A DNA stretch of 64,000 nt from Acinetobacter pittii ATCC 19004 = CIP 70.29 (lineage in GTDB: Bacteria; Pseudomonadota; Gammaproteobacteria; Pseudomonadales; Moraxellaceae): NCBI RefSeq assembly GCF_000369045.1, contig NZ_KB849786.1, positions 789,906-853,905 of the forward strand. Reading direction: 5' to 3'. The notes beneath the pieces were generated by a model. The model did not search any database and was not told the origin of the DNA. It worked only from the letters and a program-made list of their open reading frames with translations. Positions 1-7,752 of this stretch are shown here, piece by piece. The translations under genes were made by a program, and so were the position numbers. The stretch's first letter is position 1. Every line of letters starts with the position of its first letter.

Positions 1-537
1 AAGACATAAAAATTCAAAAACAAGCTGTAACGGTTGGGCAGAGAATTGCAAAATAGAACAAGTTAGAAATATACCAACAGCCATGCCGACCATTGGTGCG
101 ATACTATTAATAAGCGAACCCTGAAGCTTACTAAAATCTAAAATTGCTGCGCCTATAGCCGAGACAGCAAGCCCTGTTGCGATTCCTTGTAAGCCCCGTG
201 CAATAAATAACATCGAAACATCTGAAGCAAATAAGAAAAAGCTCATCGAAATAATTTGCAGAAAAATGGCTGCAATAATGACAGGACGACGTCCAATATA
301 GTCAGACAAAGAACCAATAATCAGTAATGAACCCAGCAAAGTAAAAGCATAAGTTGCAAAAATTAAAGTCAAAGTGACAGGTGAAAATTGCCAAAGCTGT
401 TGGTATAGACGATAAAGTGGAGTCGGTGCACTAGACGCCGCCATAAAAGTCATGAGCGTGATTGTATTAAGTGTCAATGCACTTGCACTATCTAACTGAA
501 AAACTGATCCAGACCGTTTTGAACTTGAATTGTTCAT
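1..537 (-). CDS. MFS transporter, 3' end outside window
   Basis: Open reading frame running leftward from an ATG at 537 and off the left edge, so only about 179 N-terminal residues are present. The translation begins MNNSSSKRSGSVFQLDSASA and continues with hydrophobic segments typical of a major facilitator: the loop 2-3 signature GSLSDYIGRRPVI, then RGLQGIATGLAVSAIGAAI in TM4-5. This is an inner-membrane proton-driven exporter or importer; substrate unknown. It is divergent from a TetR regulator, a common drug-efflux arrangement, and two dyads between them look like its operators. The C-terminal half cannot be judged here. Confidence 0.85.
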   Translation of the reverse strand, partial: MNNSSSKRSGSVFQLDSASALTLNTITLMTFMAASSAPTPLYRLYQQLWQFSPVTLTLIFATYAFTLLGSLLIIGSLSDYIGRRPVIIAAIFLQIISMSFFLFASDVSMLFIARGLQGIATGLAVSAIGAAILDFSKLQGSLINSIAPMVGMAVGIFLTCSILQFSAQPLQLVFEFLCL

Positions 538-551
538 ATAAGATGAATAAC

Positions 552-576
552 ATAAAAGCGAATATTTAGCTTTTAT
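552..576. promoter_or_regulatory. Candidate TetR operator, dyad 1
   Basis: Perfect inverted repeat ATAAAAGC (552-559) / GCTTTTAT (569-576) with a 9-base spacer, 15 bases upstream of the MFS start codon. It shares the core AAAGC-N9-GCTTT and a spacer ending in TTTA with the dyad at 587-617. The role as operator is inferred from symmetry, repetition and position. Confidence 0.55.
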
Positions 577-586
577 ACATTATTTT

Positions 587-617
587 TACACTAAAGCAAA
601 TCTTTAGCTTTAGTGTA
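587..617. promoter_or_regulatory. Candidate TetR operator, dyad 2
   Basis: Perfect 11-base inverted repeat TACACTAAAGC (587-597) / GCTTTAGTGTA (607-617) around a 9-base spacer, in the divergent promoter region between the MFS gene and the TetR gene. Same core and spacer length as the dyad at 552-576; the centres are about 38 bases apart. Likely bound by the adjacent TetR protein; inference. Confidence 0.6.
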
Positions 618-675
618 TTTTGTATATAGATATAAATATTTATAAATTTTTTGATTCCTTTTACAGAGTTTATAA

Positions 676-1236
676 ATGGCAAAAGTTGTTACTGGCTTAC
701 GTCCTGGCGGTCGTAGTGAAAGAATTCAAACTGCGGTGCACCAAGCGGTAAAAGAGCTTCAAAAAACCTTAGAGCAGACCCAAATTACCATACCTATGAT
801 CGCTCATGAGGCAGGAGTAACACCTTCGACAATTTACCGCCGTTGGGGCGATATTAATCAGCTATTTTCAGATGTAGCCCTAAATGAACTTAAACCTGAT
901 ATGGAACCAAAAGATTTAGGTTCATTTCAGCTAGATATCACTGCATGGATTGAACAATATTTTGAGGAGTATTCTTCTGAAGTTGGTCAAACATTATTGC
1001 GTGATGTGCTATATACAGCCGACTCTTCAAATGCAAGAAAATGTGAAACCTTAATTATTCAACAACTTGATATTATTCAAGCCAGAGCTAGATCGCGTAA
1101 TGAACCCACTATAAATAATGAAGAAATTATCGAAGCTGTTATTGCCCCTATGCTATTTCGCATCTTATTCACTGAACGTACCTTAAGCTTAGATTACGTC
1201 CACATTTTATTGGAACGGTTATTTAACGCTCCCTAA
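676..1236 (+). CDS. TetR/AcrR family transcriptional regulator
   Basis: 186-residue one-component regulator. The N-terminal helix-turn-helix spans roughly residues 38-58 (ITIPMIAHEAGVTPSTIYRR, then WGD), the classical TetR fold with the YRRWG segment after the recognition helix. The C-terminal all-helical part would bind a ligand and dimerise. It faces away from an MFS transporter gene, so the usual model is repression of the transporter and of itself until a substrate-like ligand binds. Two matching dyads at 552-576 and 587-617 fit as its operators. The start at 676 is the only good one; the preceding bases are AT-rich with a weak Shine-Dalgarno. The ligand cannot be read from sequence. Confidence 0.88.
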   Translation: MAKVVTGLRPGGRSERIQTAVHQAVKELQKTLEQTQITIPMIAHEAGVTPSTIYRRWGDINQLFSDVALNELKPDMEPKDLGSFQLDITAWIEQYFEEYSSEVGQTLLRDVLYTADSSNARKCETLIIQQLDIIQARARSRNEPTINNEEIIEAVIAPMLFRILFTERTLSLDYVHILLERLFNAP

Positions 1237-1693
1237 TTTGAATTAATTTATCAAAGCCTATTAGTAGGATTTTTTTAACAAAAAAGAGACACTTTATCTT
1301 GTTAAAAAATTATATATCAATTTTTCTTATTATTTTTAAACTAAATTTTCATAATTTATAATTTACATGTTTTTTATAAAATCATTTATTTAATAAATGT
1401 TGTGCTGGTATGAGACAATTAAACTTCTACAGCCATTTTTGTGCATGTTTTTACTTAAAATATTAAGATTAAATAATGCTTTATAACGAATTTTGGTTAT
1501 TTTTTTATTTTTTAAAACTAGAAAATTAAAATGATTTTATATAATTTATTGCATGATTATTGAATTTGACATTTTTTAAATTTATAACACAGGCCGTTTT
1601 TTATTCTTTACAATGGCTTTTCCTTGATAAAGCAGCTTGTGGTGCACGCTTTATATTTTATTTTTTTATCCCCATCGAAAAGGTATTTAGATA
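1237..1693. other. AT-rich intergenic region upstream of dctA
   Basis: No gene seen. Just after the TetR stop is a small CCTA-TTAG-TAGG hairpin followed by seven T (about 1257-1276). It is followed by an AT-rich 11-base inverted repeat, TTTTTTAACAA (1271-1281) / TTGTTAAAAAA (1299-1309); either may end the TetR transcript. The rest is presumably the dctA promoter and leader. I found no convincing -35/-10 pair and no sigma-54 site. Confidence 0.5.
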
Positions 1694-2992
1694 ATGGATT
1701 TCAATACCCTTGACCAAGAAACGGTACAGAAAAAACAGAAGTTTCACCAAATTTTGTATGTACAGGTCATCTTTGCAATTATTTTGGGCATTTTAATTGG
1801 TCATTTTTACCCAGAACTTGGCGAAAGTTTAAAACCGCTTGGTGATGCATTCATCAAGATTGTTAAAATGATTATTGCTCCCGTCATCTTTTTAACCGTT
1901 GTTACAGGCATTGCCAGTATGACAAACATGAGCCGAGTCGGCCGTGTAACTGGTAAAGCTATGCTTTATTTCCTTACCTTCTCAAGCTTGGCGCTTGTGG
2001 TTGGTATGATTGTGGCAAATATTATCCAACCAGGTAAAGGTCTTAATATTGACCCCGCTACCTTAGTCAACGACAAAGTAAATACTTACGTTGAAAAGGC
2101 GCATGCAACAAATATTACTGACTTCTTCATGAATATTATCCCGCAAACACTCGTCAGTCCTCTGGCAGGTGGCGAGATTTTGCAGGTTCTGTTTGTGGCG
2201 GTATTATTTGGTATTTCTTTGGCTGCATTGGGTGACCGTGCACGTCCAATTACCGACTTCTTAAATAACTTAACAGCTCCAGTTTTTTACCTTGTTGGTA
2301 TGTTAATGAAGCTTGCTCCAATCGGTGCTTTTGGTGCAATGGCTTTTACCATCGGTGCGTATGGAATCGAATCAATTGGTAATTTATTACTATTAATTAT
2401 GACGTTCTATATTACAGCAGTGTTGTTTGTCATCGTAATTTTAGGAGCAGTAGCCCGTTACAATGGCTTCTCAATTATTCATTTAATCCGTTATATCAAA
2501 GATGAACTTTGGTTAGTTTTAGGAACAAGTTCTTCTGAAGCAGCTTTACCATCTTTAATGGATAAAATGCAAAAAGCAGGTTGTGAAAAATCGGTGGTAG
2601 GTTTGGTGATTCCGACAGGTTATTCATTTAACCTCGATGGTACAAATATCTACATGACTATGGCGGCTCTATTCATCGCACAAGCGTGTAATGTTGACTT
2701 ATCAATTAGTGAACAAATTGCATTGCTTCTTGTGGCAATGGTAAGTTCTAAAGGTGCAGCAGGGGTGACTGGTGCAGGCTTTATTACTCTGGCTGCCACT
2801 CTATCGGTTGTACCAGCGGTTCCTGTAGCAGGTATGGCTTTAATTCTTGGTATTGACCGTTTTATGTCGGAGTGCCGTGCATTAACAAATTTAGTTGGTA
2901 ATGCTTGCGCAACAATTGTTGTAGCACGATGGGATAAAGCTTTAGATAAAGATCTTTTAGATAAAGCTTTAAAGAATCCTAAAGCAGAATAA
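1694..2992 (+). CDS. dctA: C4-dicarboxylate:cation symporter (DctA family)
   Basis: 432-residue inner-membrane secondary transporter of the dicarboxylate/amino acid:cation symporter (SDF) family. It takes up succinate, fumarate, malate and related acids with protons or sodium. Diagnostic motifs are the serine-rich re-entrant loop SSSEAALPS at residues 279-287 and [11 protein letters not shown] at residues 307-317 in TM7, plus the [10 protein letters not shown]-type second hairpin loop near residue 355. The length matches bacterial DctA (about 430). The gene is monocistronic, with a strong terminator right behind it. GltP-like glutamate transport is the main alternative, since substrate cannot be fixed by fold alone, but overall similarity favours DctA. 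Confidence 0.88.
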   Translation: MDFNTLDQETVQKKQKFHQILYVQVIFAIILGILIGHFYPELGESLKPLGDAFIKIVKMIIAPVIFLTVVTGIASMTNMSRVGRVTGKAMLYFLTFSSLALVVGMIVANIIQPGKGLNIDPATLVNDKVNTYVEKAHATNITDFFMNIIPQTLVSPLAGGEILQVLFVAVLFGISLAALGDRARPITDFLNNLTAPVFYLVGMLMKLAPIGAFGAMAFTIGAYGIESIGNLLLLIMTFYITAVLFVIVILGAVARYNGFSIIHLIRYIKDELWLVLGTSSSEAALPSLMDKMQKAGCEKSVVGLVIPTGYSFNLDGTNIYMTMAALFIAQACNVDLSISEQIALLLVAMVSSKGAAGVTGAGFITLAATLSVVPAVPVAGMALILGIDRFMSECRALTNLVGNACATIVVARWDKALDKDLLDKALKNPKAE

Positions 2993-2998
2993 TCTTAT

Positions 2999-3053
2999 AA
3001 AAAATCTGTAGCTGAGGGCAATTTGGGAGATTAGCCTCGCTACAGATTTTTTG
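2999..3053 (+). terminator. dctA intrinsic terminator
   Basis: AAAATCTGTAGC (3001-3012) pairs perfectly with GCTACAGATTTT (3039-3050), with an inner GAGG/CCTC pairing, followed by Ts. It starts seven bases after the dctA stop. Confidence 0.85.
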
Positions 3054-3151
3054 TTTAATGTCTAACAATATATTTTAATTAAACCATTCTAAAGTTCTGC
3101 AATATTACTTATCTTTCAAAAAGACAATACTGTAATTCGAGTCGTAAAAAA

Positions 3152-3355
3152 TTATGCTTTTAAGTGATCCTCAAACTCTTCACCTAATTGCATCGCTAAT
3201 GAATTACCTGCTAAATCACAGGTCACTAAACCATATTCTTTTTTAAAACTAAAAGTAAAACCTTTTCCATCAGCAAGATTTTTAACTGAATACCCTAACT
3301 TTTCTAACCAAATACGAAACGCAATCAAATTTTTAGCTTTAACAACCTTTTTCAC
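3152..3355 (-). CDS. Small hypothetical protein, GTG start
   Basis: 67-residue leftward gene. The start is GTG (3353-3355), preceded on its strand by AAGGAG with a 7-base spacer, a strong ribosome-binding site that makes this a credible gene. The product begins MKKVVKAKNLIAFRIWLEKL and is a small mixed-charge soluble protein with no signal peptide, membrane span or metal motif. The N-terminal 25 residues look helical and basic, the C-terminal half acidic. I do not recognise a family and propose no function. It stands alone between the dctA terminator and an AT-rich gap. Confidence 0.6.
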   Translation of the reverse strand: MKKVVKAKNLIAFRIWLEKLGYSVKNLADGKGFTFSFKKEYGLVTCDLAGNSLAMQLGEEFEDHLKA

Positions 3356-3716
3356 GTGAGAACTCCTTCTATCCGTGGCATTACATCTTATTTATTAATA
3401 GGGTTTTAATTAGATTTTTTAAAGGGGGAAAACTTTGTTTTATTTTGCAACTTGTAAAAAAAGTAAGATAGATAAAGAACAGTTTTCATTTTTATAAAAA
3501 TATGGAGGTGTTATGTAACTAAAAAATAAAAACTTTTTATTTAATTAGTTGTTTATTGATGTGTTTTTAAAAAAATATAAATTCGAGACAATTTTTAAAA
3601 AGATGAATAAATATGAAGATAGTAAATGTAAAAAATAATTACGATCAACGTGCGCTATGCAAAAAGATACAGTTTTTAAAATGAAACTGTATCTCTTAAA
3701 AGGAGAGACTTTAACT
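3356..3716. other. AT-rich gap with gloB terminator
   Basis: No convincing gene; open frames here are low-complexity AT-rich translations. The right end holds the gloB terminator, and the left end carries the promoter and ribosome-binding site of the small leftward gene ending at 3152. Confidence 0.5.
3661..3694 (-). terminator. gloB intrinsic terminator
   Basis: AGATACAGTTT (3665-3675) pairs with AAACTGTATCT (3684-3694). On the minus strand the stem is followed by a run of Ts (complement of 3661-3665). It lies 23 bases beyond the gloB stop. Confidence 0.8.
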
Positions 3717-4448
3717 TTAAAAATTATCTTTAAGTACACGCAAATGAGCAAAGTCTTCAGCACTTTCTGCACGAAGAAAAGGATTGGTTGCTAATTCGAG
3801 TTCAATCGTACTCGGAAGGGTGATTGATCCTTTCTTACGTAGCTCACGGACTTCTTCGGCTCGTTCAGATAAGGCGTGGTTATGCGGCTCTACTGTTAAG
3901 GCAAATTCGGCATTTGAAAGAGTGTATTCATGCGTACAATAAACTTTGGTTTGTGTTGGTAGCGCTGCTAAACGACTAAGTGAGTGATACATTTGTTCAG
4001 CCGTACCTTCAAATAATCGTCCACATCCCATTGCAAACAAAGTGTCACCGCAGAATACAGCTTCTAACTCTTCAATAAAATACACAATGTGTCCTAAGGT
4101 GTGACCTGGGGTCGCGATAATCTCTACTTTTAAATCATTAAATTTTAAATGATCGTCATGTTGTAAGGGGTGAGTAATTCCCGGAATTTTTGAGAGCTCA
4201 TCACGTGGACCATAGACAGTAATATTTTGGCCAGCCGTTAAATCCGCTACACCACCGATATGGTCTTTATGCCAATGAGTGAGCCAGATTTGTTTTAAAG
4301 TGAGTTGATGATTTTGACAAAATTGAGTCACAAGATCAGCTTCTGTTGGATCAACTGCAACAGCCTCTTGGGTTTCAGTATCTTCTAAAATCCAGATATA
4401 GTTTTGGAGGGCATTCTGTACATCAATAAAATGAATTCTATAACGCAT
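3717..4448 (-). CDS. gloB: Hydroxyacylglutathione hydrolase (glyoxalase II)
   Basis: 243-residue cytosolic metallo-beta-lactamase-fold enzyme that hydrolyses S-lactoylglutathione to lactate and glutathione, the second step of methylglyoxal detoxification. The binuclear metal motif THWHKDH is at residues 57-63. Further metal ligands are in ATPGHTLGH (His), FCGDTLF (Asp) and YCTHEYT (His), each at the expected spacing. The C-terminal substrate-binding segment RRKKGSITLPSTIELELATNPFLR is the glyoxalase II-specific domain, which separates it from generic MBL hydrolases. The length (about 250) is normal. It appears to be a single-gene unit with its own terminator. Confidence 0.93.
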   Translation of the reverse strand: MRYRIHFIDVQNALQNYIWILEDTETQEAVAVDPTEADLVTQFCQNHQLTLKQIWLTHWHKDHIGGVADLTAGQNITVYGPRDELSKIPGITHPLQHDDHLKFNDLKVEIIATPGHTLGHIVYFIEELEAVFCGDTLFAMGCGRLFEGTAEQMYHSLSRLAALPTQTKVYCTHEYTLSNAEFALTVEPHNHALSERAEEVRELRKKGSITLPSTIELELATNPFLRAESAEDFAHLRVLKDNF

Positions 4449-4560
4449 TGTTTTATCCTAAAACCAAATCCAAAGAGTAAGTAATCGCTGTTTTTGATAA
4501 TAACAGAAAATGGTATTAAGCCACTCACTCAACCTTTTATGAAAATGATGTATATAAAAC

Positions 4561-4589
4561 AAAAAAGCCCCCATTTAGGGAGCTTTTTA
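4561..4589 (-). terminator. metQNI operon terminator
   Basis: AAAAAGC-C-CCC / GGG-A-GCTTTTT hairpin (4562-4587) with an ATTTA loop, 10 bases past the metI stop, flanked by A and T tracts; leftward transcription would end here. Confidence 0.8.
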
Positions 4590-4599
4590 TATGAGTAAT

Positions 4600-5295
4600 T
4601 TAACGGATCTTAGAGAGCCAGTTACCTAGCGTCTGTACAATCTGTACTAAGAGCAATAGAACAATTACTGTTAAAATTACAACGCTTGTATCAAAACGTT
4701 GGTAACCATAAGAGATTGCTAAGTCACCAATACCACCTGCGCCCACTGCACCAGCCATTGCTGTTGCACCAATCAAACTGATTGTCGCTGTTGTGAGGTT
4801 TAAAATGAGTGAACTGCGTGCTTCTGGCAAAATAAAGCGGTAAATAATTTGCCAAGGTGTAGCACCCATCGCCTGAGCAGATTCAATAATTCCTTCATTT
4901 ACTTCGAGTAGGGAAGTTTCAATCAAACGTCCCATATATGGACCAACGTAAATTGTTAAAGGGACAATCGCAGCCCATGTACCAATTGAAGTTCCTACCA
5001 ATAACTTGGTAAGAGGAATCACTGCAATAAGTAAAATAATGAATGGGAGAGAGCGTAACGCATTTACAATTGGGTTAAGTAAATGATAGACGAATCTATT
5101 TGGCAAAATACCTTCTGGTCGAGTTACAAGCAAGATAACCCCTTGAATGAAACCCCAAATACCACCAAATAAAAGCGCAAAAAACACCATGTGAAATGTT
5201 TCTTGTAGAGCTGTTACAAACTGGTCAATTGAAAGAGAACTGTGCCAGAAAGGTTGAGTAAGTTCAGTTAACCACTGTACGATTAAATCTCTCAT
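4600..5295 (-). CDS. metI: Methionine ABC transporter permease MetI
   Basis: 231-residue inner-membrane permease of the methionine-uptake ABC importer. It has about five hydrophobic spans and the EAA-type coupling loop (EGIIESAQAMGATPWQIIYRF, then ILPEARSSL), which docks on MetN. Its length is close to E. coli MetI (217). Its start overlaps the end of metN by 4 bases, indicating translational coupling, and it is the last gene of the metQ-metN-metI unit. It forms a homodimer that passes D- and L-methionine delivered by MetQ. Confidence 0.93.
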   Translation of the reverse strand: MRDLIVQWLTELTQPFWHSSLSIDQFVTALQETFHMVFFALLFGGIWGFIQGVILLVTRPEGILPNRFVYHLLNPIVNALRSLPFIILLIAVIPLTKLLVGTSIGTWAAIVPLTIYVGPYMGRLIETSLLEVNEGIIESAQAMGATPWQIIYRFILPEARSSLILNLTTATISLIGATAMAGAVGAGGIGDLAISYGYQRFDTSVVILTVIVLLLLVQIVQTLGNWLSKIR

Positions 5296-6317
5296 ACTTG
5301 ATCTCCTGATTGAACTACACTCACTTCATTTTTCTCTAAAAACTCGATAGCCTGTTTAATCAACTGTGGCTCACCTAGAAGCTGTACAAACATTTGACCA
5401 ATGACAGTACCGTTAATTTCAGTCATGTTAGCGAATAAGATATTTAAACTAATATCAAATTGTTTAATCAGTGACTGAATTACAGGTTCTTGAGCAGAAC
5501 GGCCCAAAAACTGTAAACAGTAGATGCTATGGTGATGCTGATTTTCGAGTTGATTTAAAATATTCACAGGCAACTGTTGATGTAACACAGTTTGAATAAA
5601 GTTTTTAGTCGTCGGATGTTGAGGATTACTAAAGATATCAATCGTTGAACCTTGTTCAATGACTTTACCAGCTTCCATCACAGCTACATGATCACAAACA
5701 GTTTCAATGACATCCATTTCATGGGTCACCATAACGATTGTGATTTTTTGCTCTTGATTGATTTTCTTGAGTAACTCTAAAACAGACTTGGTTGTTTGTG
5801 GGTCTAGAGCAGAGGTTGCTTCATCACACAAAAGAATTTTTGGATGATTTGCCAAAGCACGAGCAATACCGACACGTTGCTTTTGGCCGCCAGAAAGTTC
5901 ATCAGGATAAGCATCTTTTTTGTGCTTAAGATCAATAAACTCCAATAACTCATTTAAGCGCTTTTCACGTTCTGCTTTATTGTAATTCAGCAGACGCATT
6001 GGCATTTCGATATTTTCAGCAACCGTTTTGGTTTGTAGCAAATTGAAGTGCTGAAAAATCATACCAATATTTGCACGTTCCTGACGTAATGAACGCGCAT
6101 CCAAAGCAGTGAAGTCCTTTTGATTAATGATAACCTGACCTTCATTTGGTCGTTCAAGTAAGTTAATCAGGCGGATTAAAGTACTTTTACCTGCACCACT
6201 ATAGCCAATAATGCCAAAAATACTCCCTTCAGGAATTTCCAAATTAATTTGGTCCAGAGCTCGTATGGTTTGGCCTTTAAGCTGATAGTGCTTTGAAATG
6301 TTTTTAAATTGAATCAT
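5292..6317 (-). CDS. metN: Methionine ABC transporter ATP-binding protein MetN
   Basis: 341-residue ATPase that drives methionine import. Walker A is GYSGAGKST (residues 38-46), the ABC signature LSGGQKQR (141-148) and Walker B ILLCDEATSALD (161-172). The C-terminal 80-90 residues are the NIL/ACT-like regulatory domain that lets cytoplasmic methionine inhibit transport in E. coli MetN. The length matches E. coli (343). It is second in the unit: metQ lies upstream across a 75-base gap containing a strong terminator hairpin, and metI overlaps downstream. Confidence 0.95.
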   Translation of the reverse strand: MIQFKNISKHYQLKGQTIRALDQINLEIPEGSIFGIIGYSGAGKSTLIRLINLLERPNEGQVIINQKDFTALDARSLRQERANIGMIFQHFNLLQTKTVAENIEMPMRLLNYNKAEREKRLNELLEFIDLKHKKDAYPDELSGGQKQRVGIARALANHPKILLCDEATSALDPQTTKSVLELLKKINQEQKITIVMVTHEMDVIETVCDHVAVMEAGKVIEQGSTIDIFSNPQHPTTKNFIQTVLHQQLPVNILNQLENQHHHSIYCLQFLGRSAQEPVIQSLIKQFDISLNILFANMTEINGTVIGQMFVQLLGEPQLIKQAIEFLEKNEVSVVQSGDQV

Positions 6318-6340
6318 GTCGTCAAAAACTATGCTAAAAA

Positions 6341-6372
6341 GAAAAAACAGGCAAAGAGTCTTTGCCTGTTTC
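6341..6372 (-). terminator. Terminator hairpin between metQ and metN
   Basis: Perfect 12-base stem AAACAGGCAAAG (6345-6356) / CTTTGCCTGTTT (6360-6371) with a 3-base loop. On the minus (coding) strand it is followed by a T-rich tail (complement of 6336-6347). It begins 21 bases after the metQ stop and ends 24 bases before the metN start, so it should make most transcripts stop after metQ. Confidence 0.8.
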
Positions 6373-6392
6373 GCGTTGCAGCTATTATATTA

Positions 6393-7265
6393 CTATTTAG
6401 CTTCCGTGAGGTAGCTGATTGGCTGATTCACGTCAACTTTTGTACCACCAAAGTGTTGTTCAACGTATTTTTTAACAGCTTCAGTGTGGTATAGCTGACC
6501 AACTTTCTGAAGAATTGGGTCATCTTTGCGAGATTCAGCTGTTGCAAGGATGTTTACATTCAGTTTAGTGCTTTGGTCAACAGGTTCATAGTAGATAGAA
6601 TCTTTAAGTACGTTTAAACCACCTTCTAAAGCTAATGTATTACCTAAAACAATTGCATCAACTTCATCTTTTACGCGTACAGCTGTCGCCATTTGGATTG
6701 GTTTGATATCAATTTTTTTACTGTTATCGATAATATCGCTTGGTGTGCCTTTAGCAGGGTCGAAGTCAGCTTTAAGTTTAATTAAGCCGGCACTTTGTAA
6801 TAACAATAATGCACGAGCTTCATTCGCTGCATCATTAGGAATTGCAATGCTTGCACCTTGTTGGAATTCTTCTACTTTTTTATGTTTACTTGAGTAGATT
6901 CCCATTGGCTCAAGATAAGTTGTAGCAACTGGAGCAATTTTATCTTTATTTGATGCATTGAAAGCCACCAAATATGCATAAGATTGGAATGCATTTAAGT
7001 CAACTTCTTTATTTGCTACAGCTGTATTCATTGCAACATAATCAGTGAAATTTTTCACCTCAAGCTTAACACCAGCAGCTTTAGTTTCTGGTAAAGTCGA
7101 AATATAACGCCAGATATCAGCGTCAGAACCAGTTGAGGCAATAACCACAGTTTGAAGTTGTGATGAATCACCACTCTTTCCAGCTTGTGGTTCACTTTGT
7201 TGTTTACCGCAAGCTGCAAGTAATAGCACAGACACGCTTAAAAAAAGACTGATCAGCTTTTTCAT
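6393..7265 (-). CDS. metQ: Methionine-binding lipoprotein MetQ
   Basis: 290-residue NlpA-family substrate-binding lipoprotein. The signal peptide MKKLISLFLSVSVLLLAAC ends in the lipobox LAAC, so Cys19 should be lipidated and anchor the protein to the membrane. The mature protein carries the typical SBP elements (IASTGSDADIWRYI, VDLNAFQSYAYL, ISIPND-like SIAIPNDAANEARALLLLQSAGLIKL). It captures methionine and hands it to MetI/MetN. Unlike the E. coli metNIQ order, metQ is the first gene here and is separated from metNI by a terminator. This would yield more binding protein than transporter. A hairpin lies just upstream of its ribosome-binding site (7285-7315). Confidence 0.94.
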   Translation of the reverse strand: MKKLISLFLSVSVLLLAACGKQQSEPQAGKSGDSSQLQTVVIASTGSDADIWRYISTLPETKAAGVKLEVKNFTDYVAMNTAVANKEVDLNAFQSYAYLVAFNASNKDKIAPVATTYLEPMGIYSSKHKKVEEFQQGASIAIPNDAANEARALLLLQSAGLIKLKADFDPAKGTPSDIIDNSKKIDIKPIQMATAVRVKDEVDAIVLGNTLALEGGLNVLKDSIYYEPVDQSTKLNVNILATAESRKDDPILQKVGQLYHTEAVKKYVEQHFGGTKVDVNQPISYLTEAK

Positions 7266-7707
7266 GTAAAAAAAGTCCTGATTAAGAGAGATATCAACTA
7301 TTTAGTTGGCTCTCTAGAAAAGAGAATGAGTTTTGTTGTCACGTCACAAAGTTTTGAATGCTAAAAGTTATAGCTTTTAGCTCTTTTCTAATTCCTCAGA
7401 TACTTGTTTTACCGTTTTTGATCTGTACTAAATAAAACTATTTTCACAACAGTTCTATCATGAGTTGACAGTCTTTAAGCGATTTCTAAAAGTATTCAAT
7501 GTTAAAAATAACGATTATCCCTAACAGAATTAGATGATGAGCCTCAATATTTAGAGGCACAATAACTTTGTGGAAAGTTCCAACGCTTTATCTAATCATA
7601 TCAATAAAAACATATTCAATATAGTGGACATGTTTCGATCTTATTGATTGGAAGTGAATAAAAACTGGGATTTATATAAAATTTTCTGATAAATAAGAAT
7701 GAAATAT
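7266..7707. other. metQ promoter/leader region
   Basis: No gene seen in this gap. The part next to metQ holds a two-part hairpin at 7285-7315 just upstream of its CAGGA ribosome-binding site. The rest is AT-rich. I could not recognise a known SAM riboswitch or MetJ-box array. Confidence 0.45.
7285..7315 (-). promoter_or_regulatory. Hairpin in metQ 5' leader
   Basis: AGAGAG (7285-7290) pairs with CTCTCT (7310-7315), and inside it CAACTA (7295-7300) pairs with TAGTTG (7303-7308). In the metQ transcript it ends about 20 bases before the start codon. A control role is inference. Confidence 0.4.
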
Positions 7708-7736
7708 AAAAAGCCCTCTTTAATAGAGGGCTTTTT
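7708..7736 (-). terminator. purD terminator
   Basis: AAAAAGCCCTCT (7708-7719), loop TTAAT, AGAGGGCTTTTT (7725-7736), 17 bases beyond the purD stop. Its A and T tracts make it potentially bidirectional. Confidence 0.9.
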
Positions 7737-7752
7737 ATCAGTTGAGAGTTTT

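Noticed and set aside
1566-1654. Promoter-like TTGACA...TATAAC and sigma-54-like sequences upstream of dctA
   Set aside because: The -35/-10 spacing is 11 bases, too short, and no GG-N10-GC arrangement with a proper consensus exists.
3545-3772. 75-codon leftward ORF
   Set aside because: Low-complexity AT-rich translation overlapping the gloB terminator and the end of gloB.
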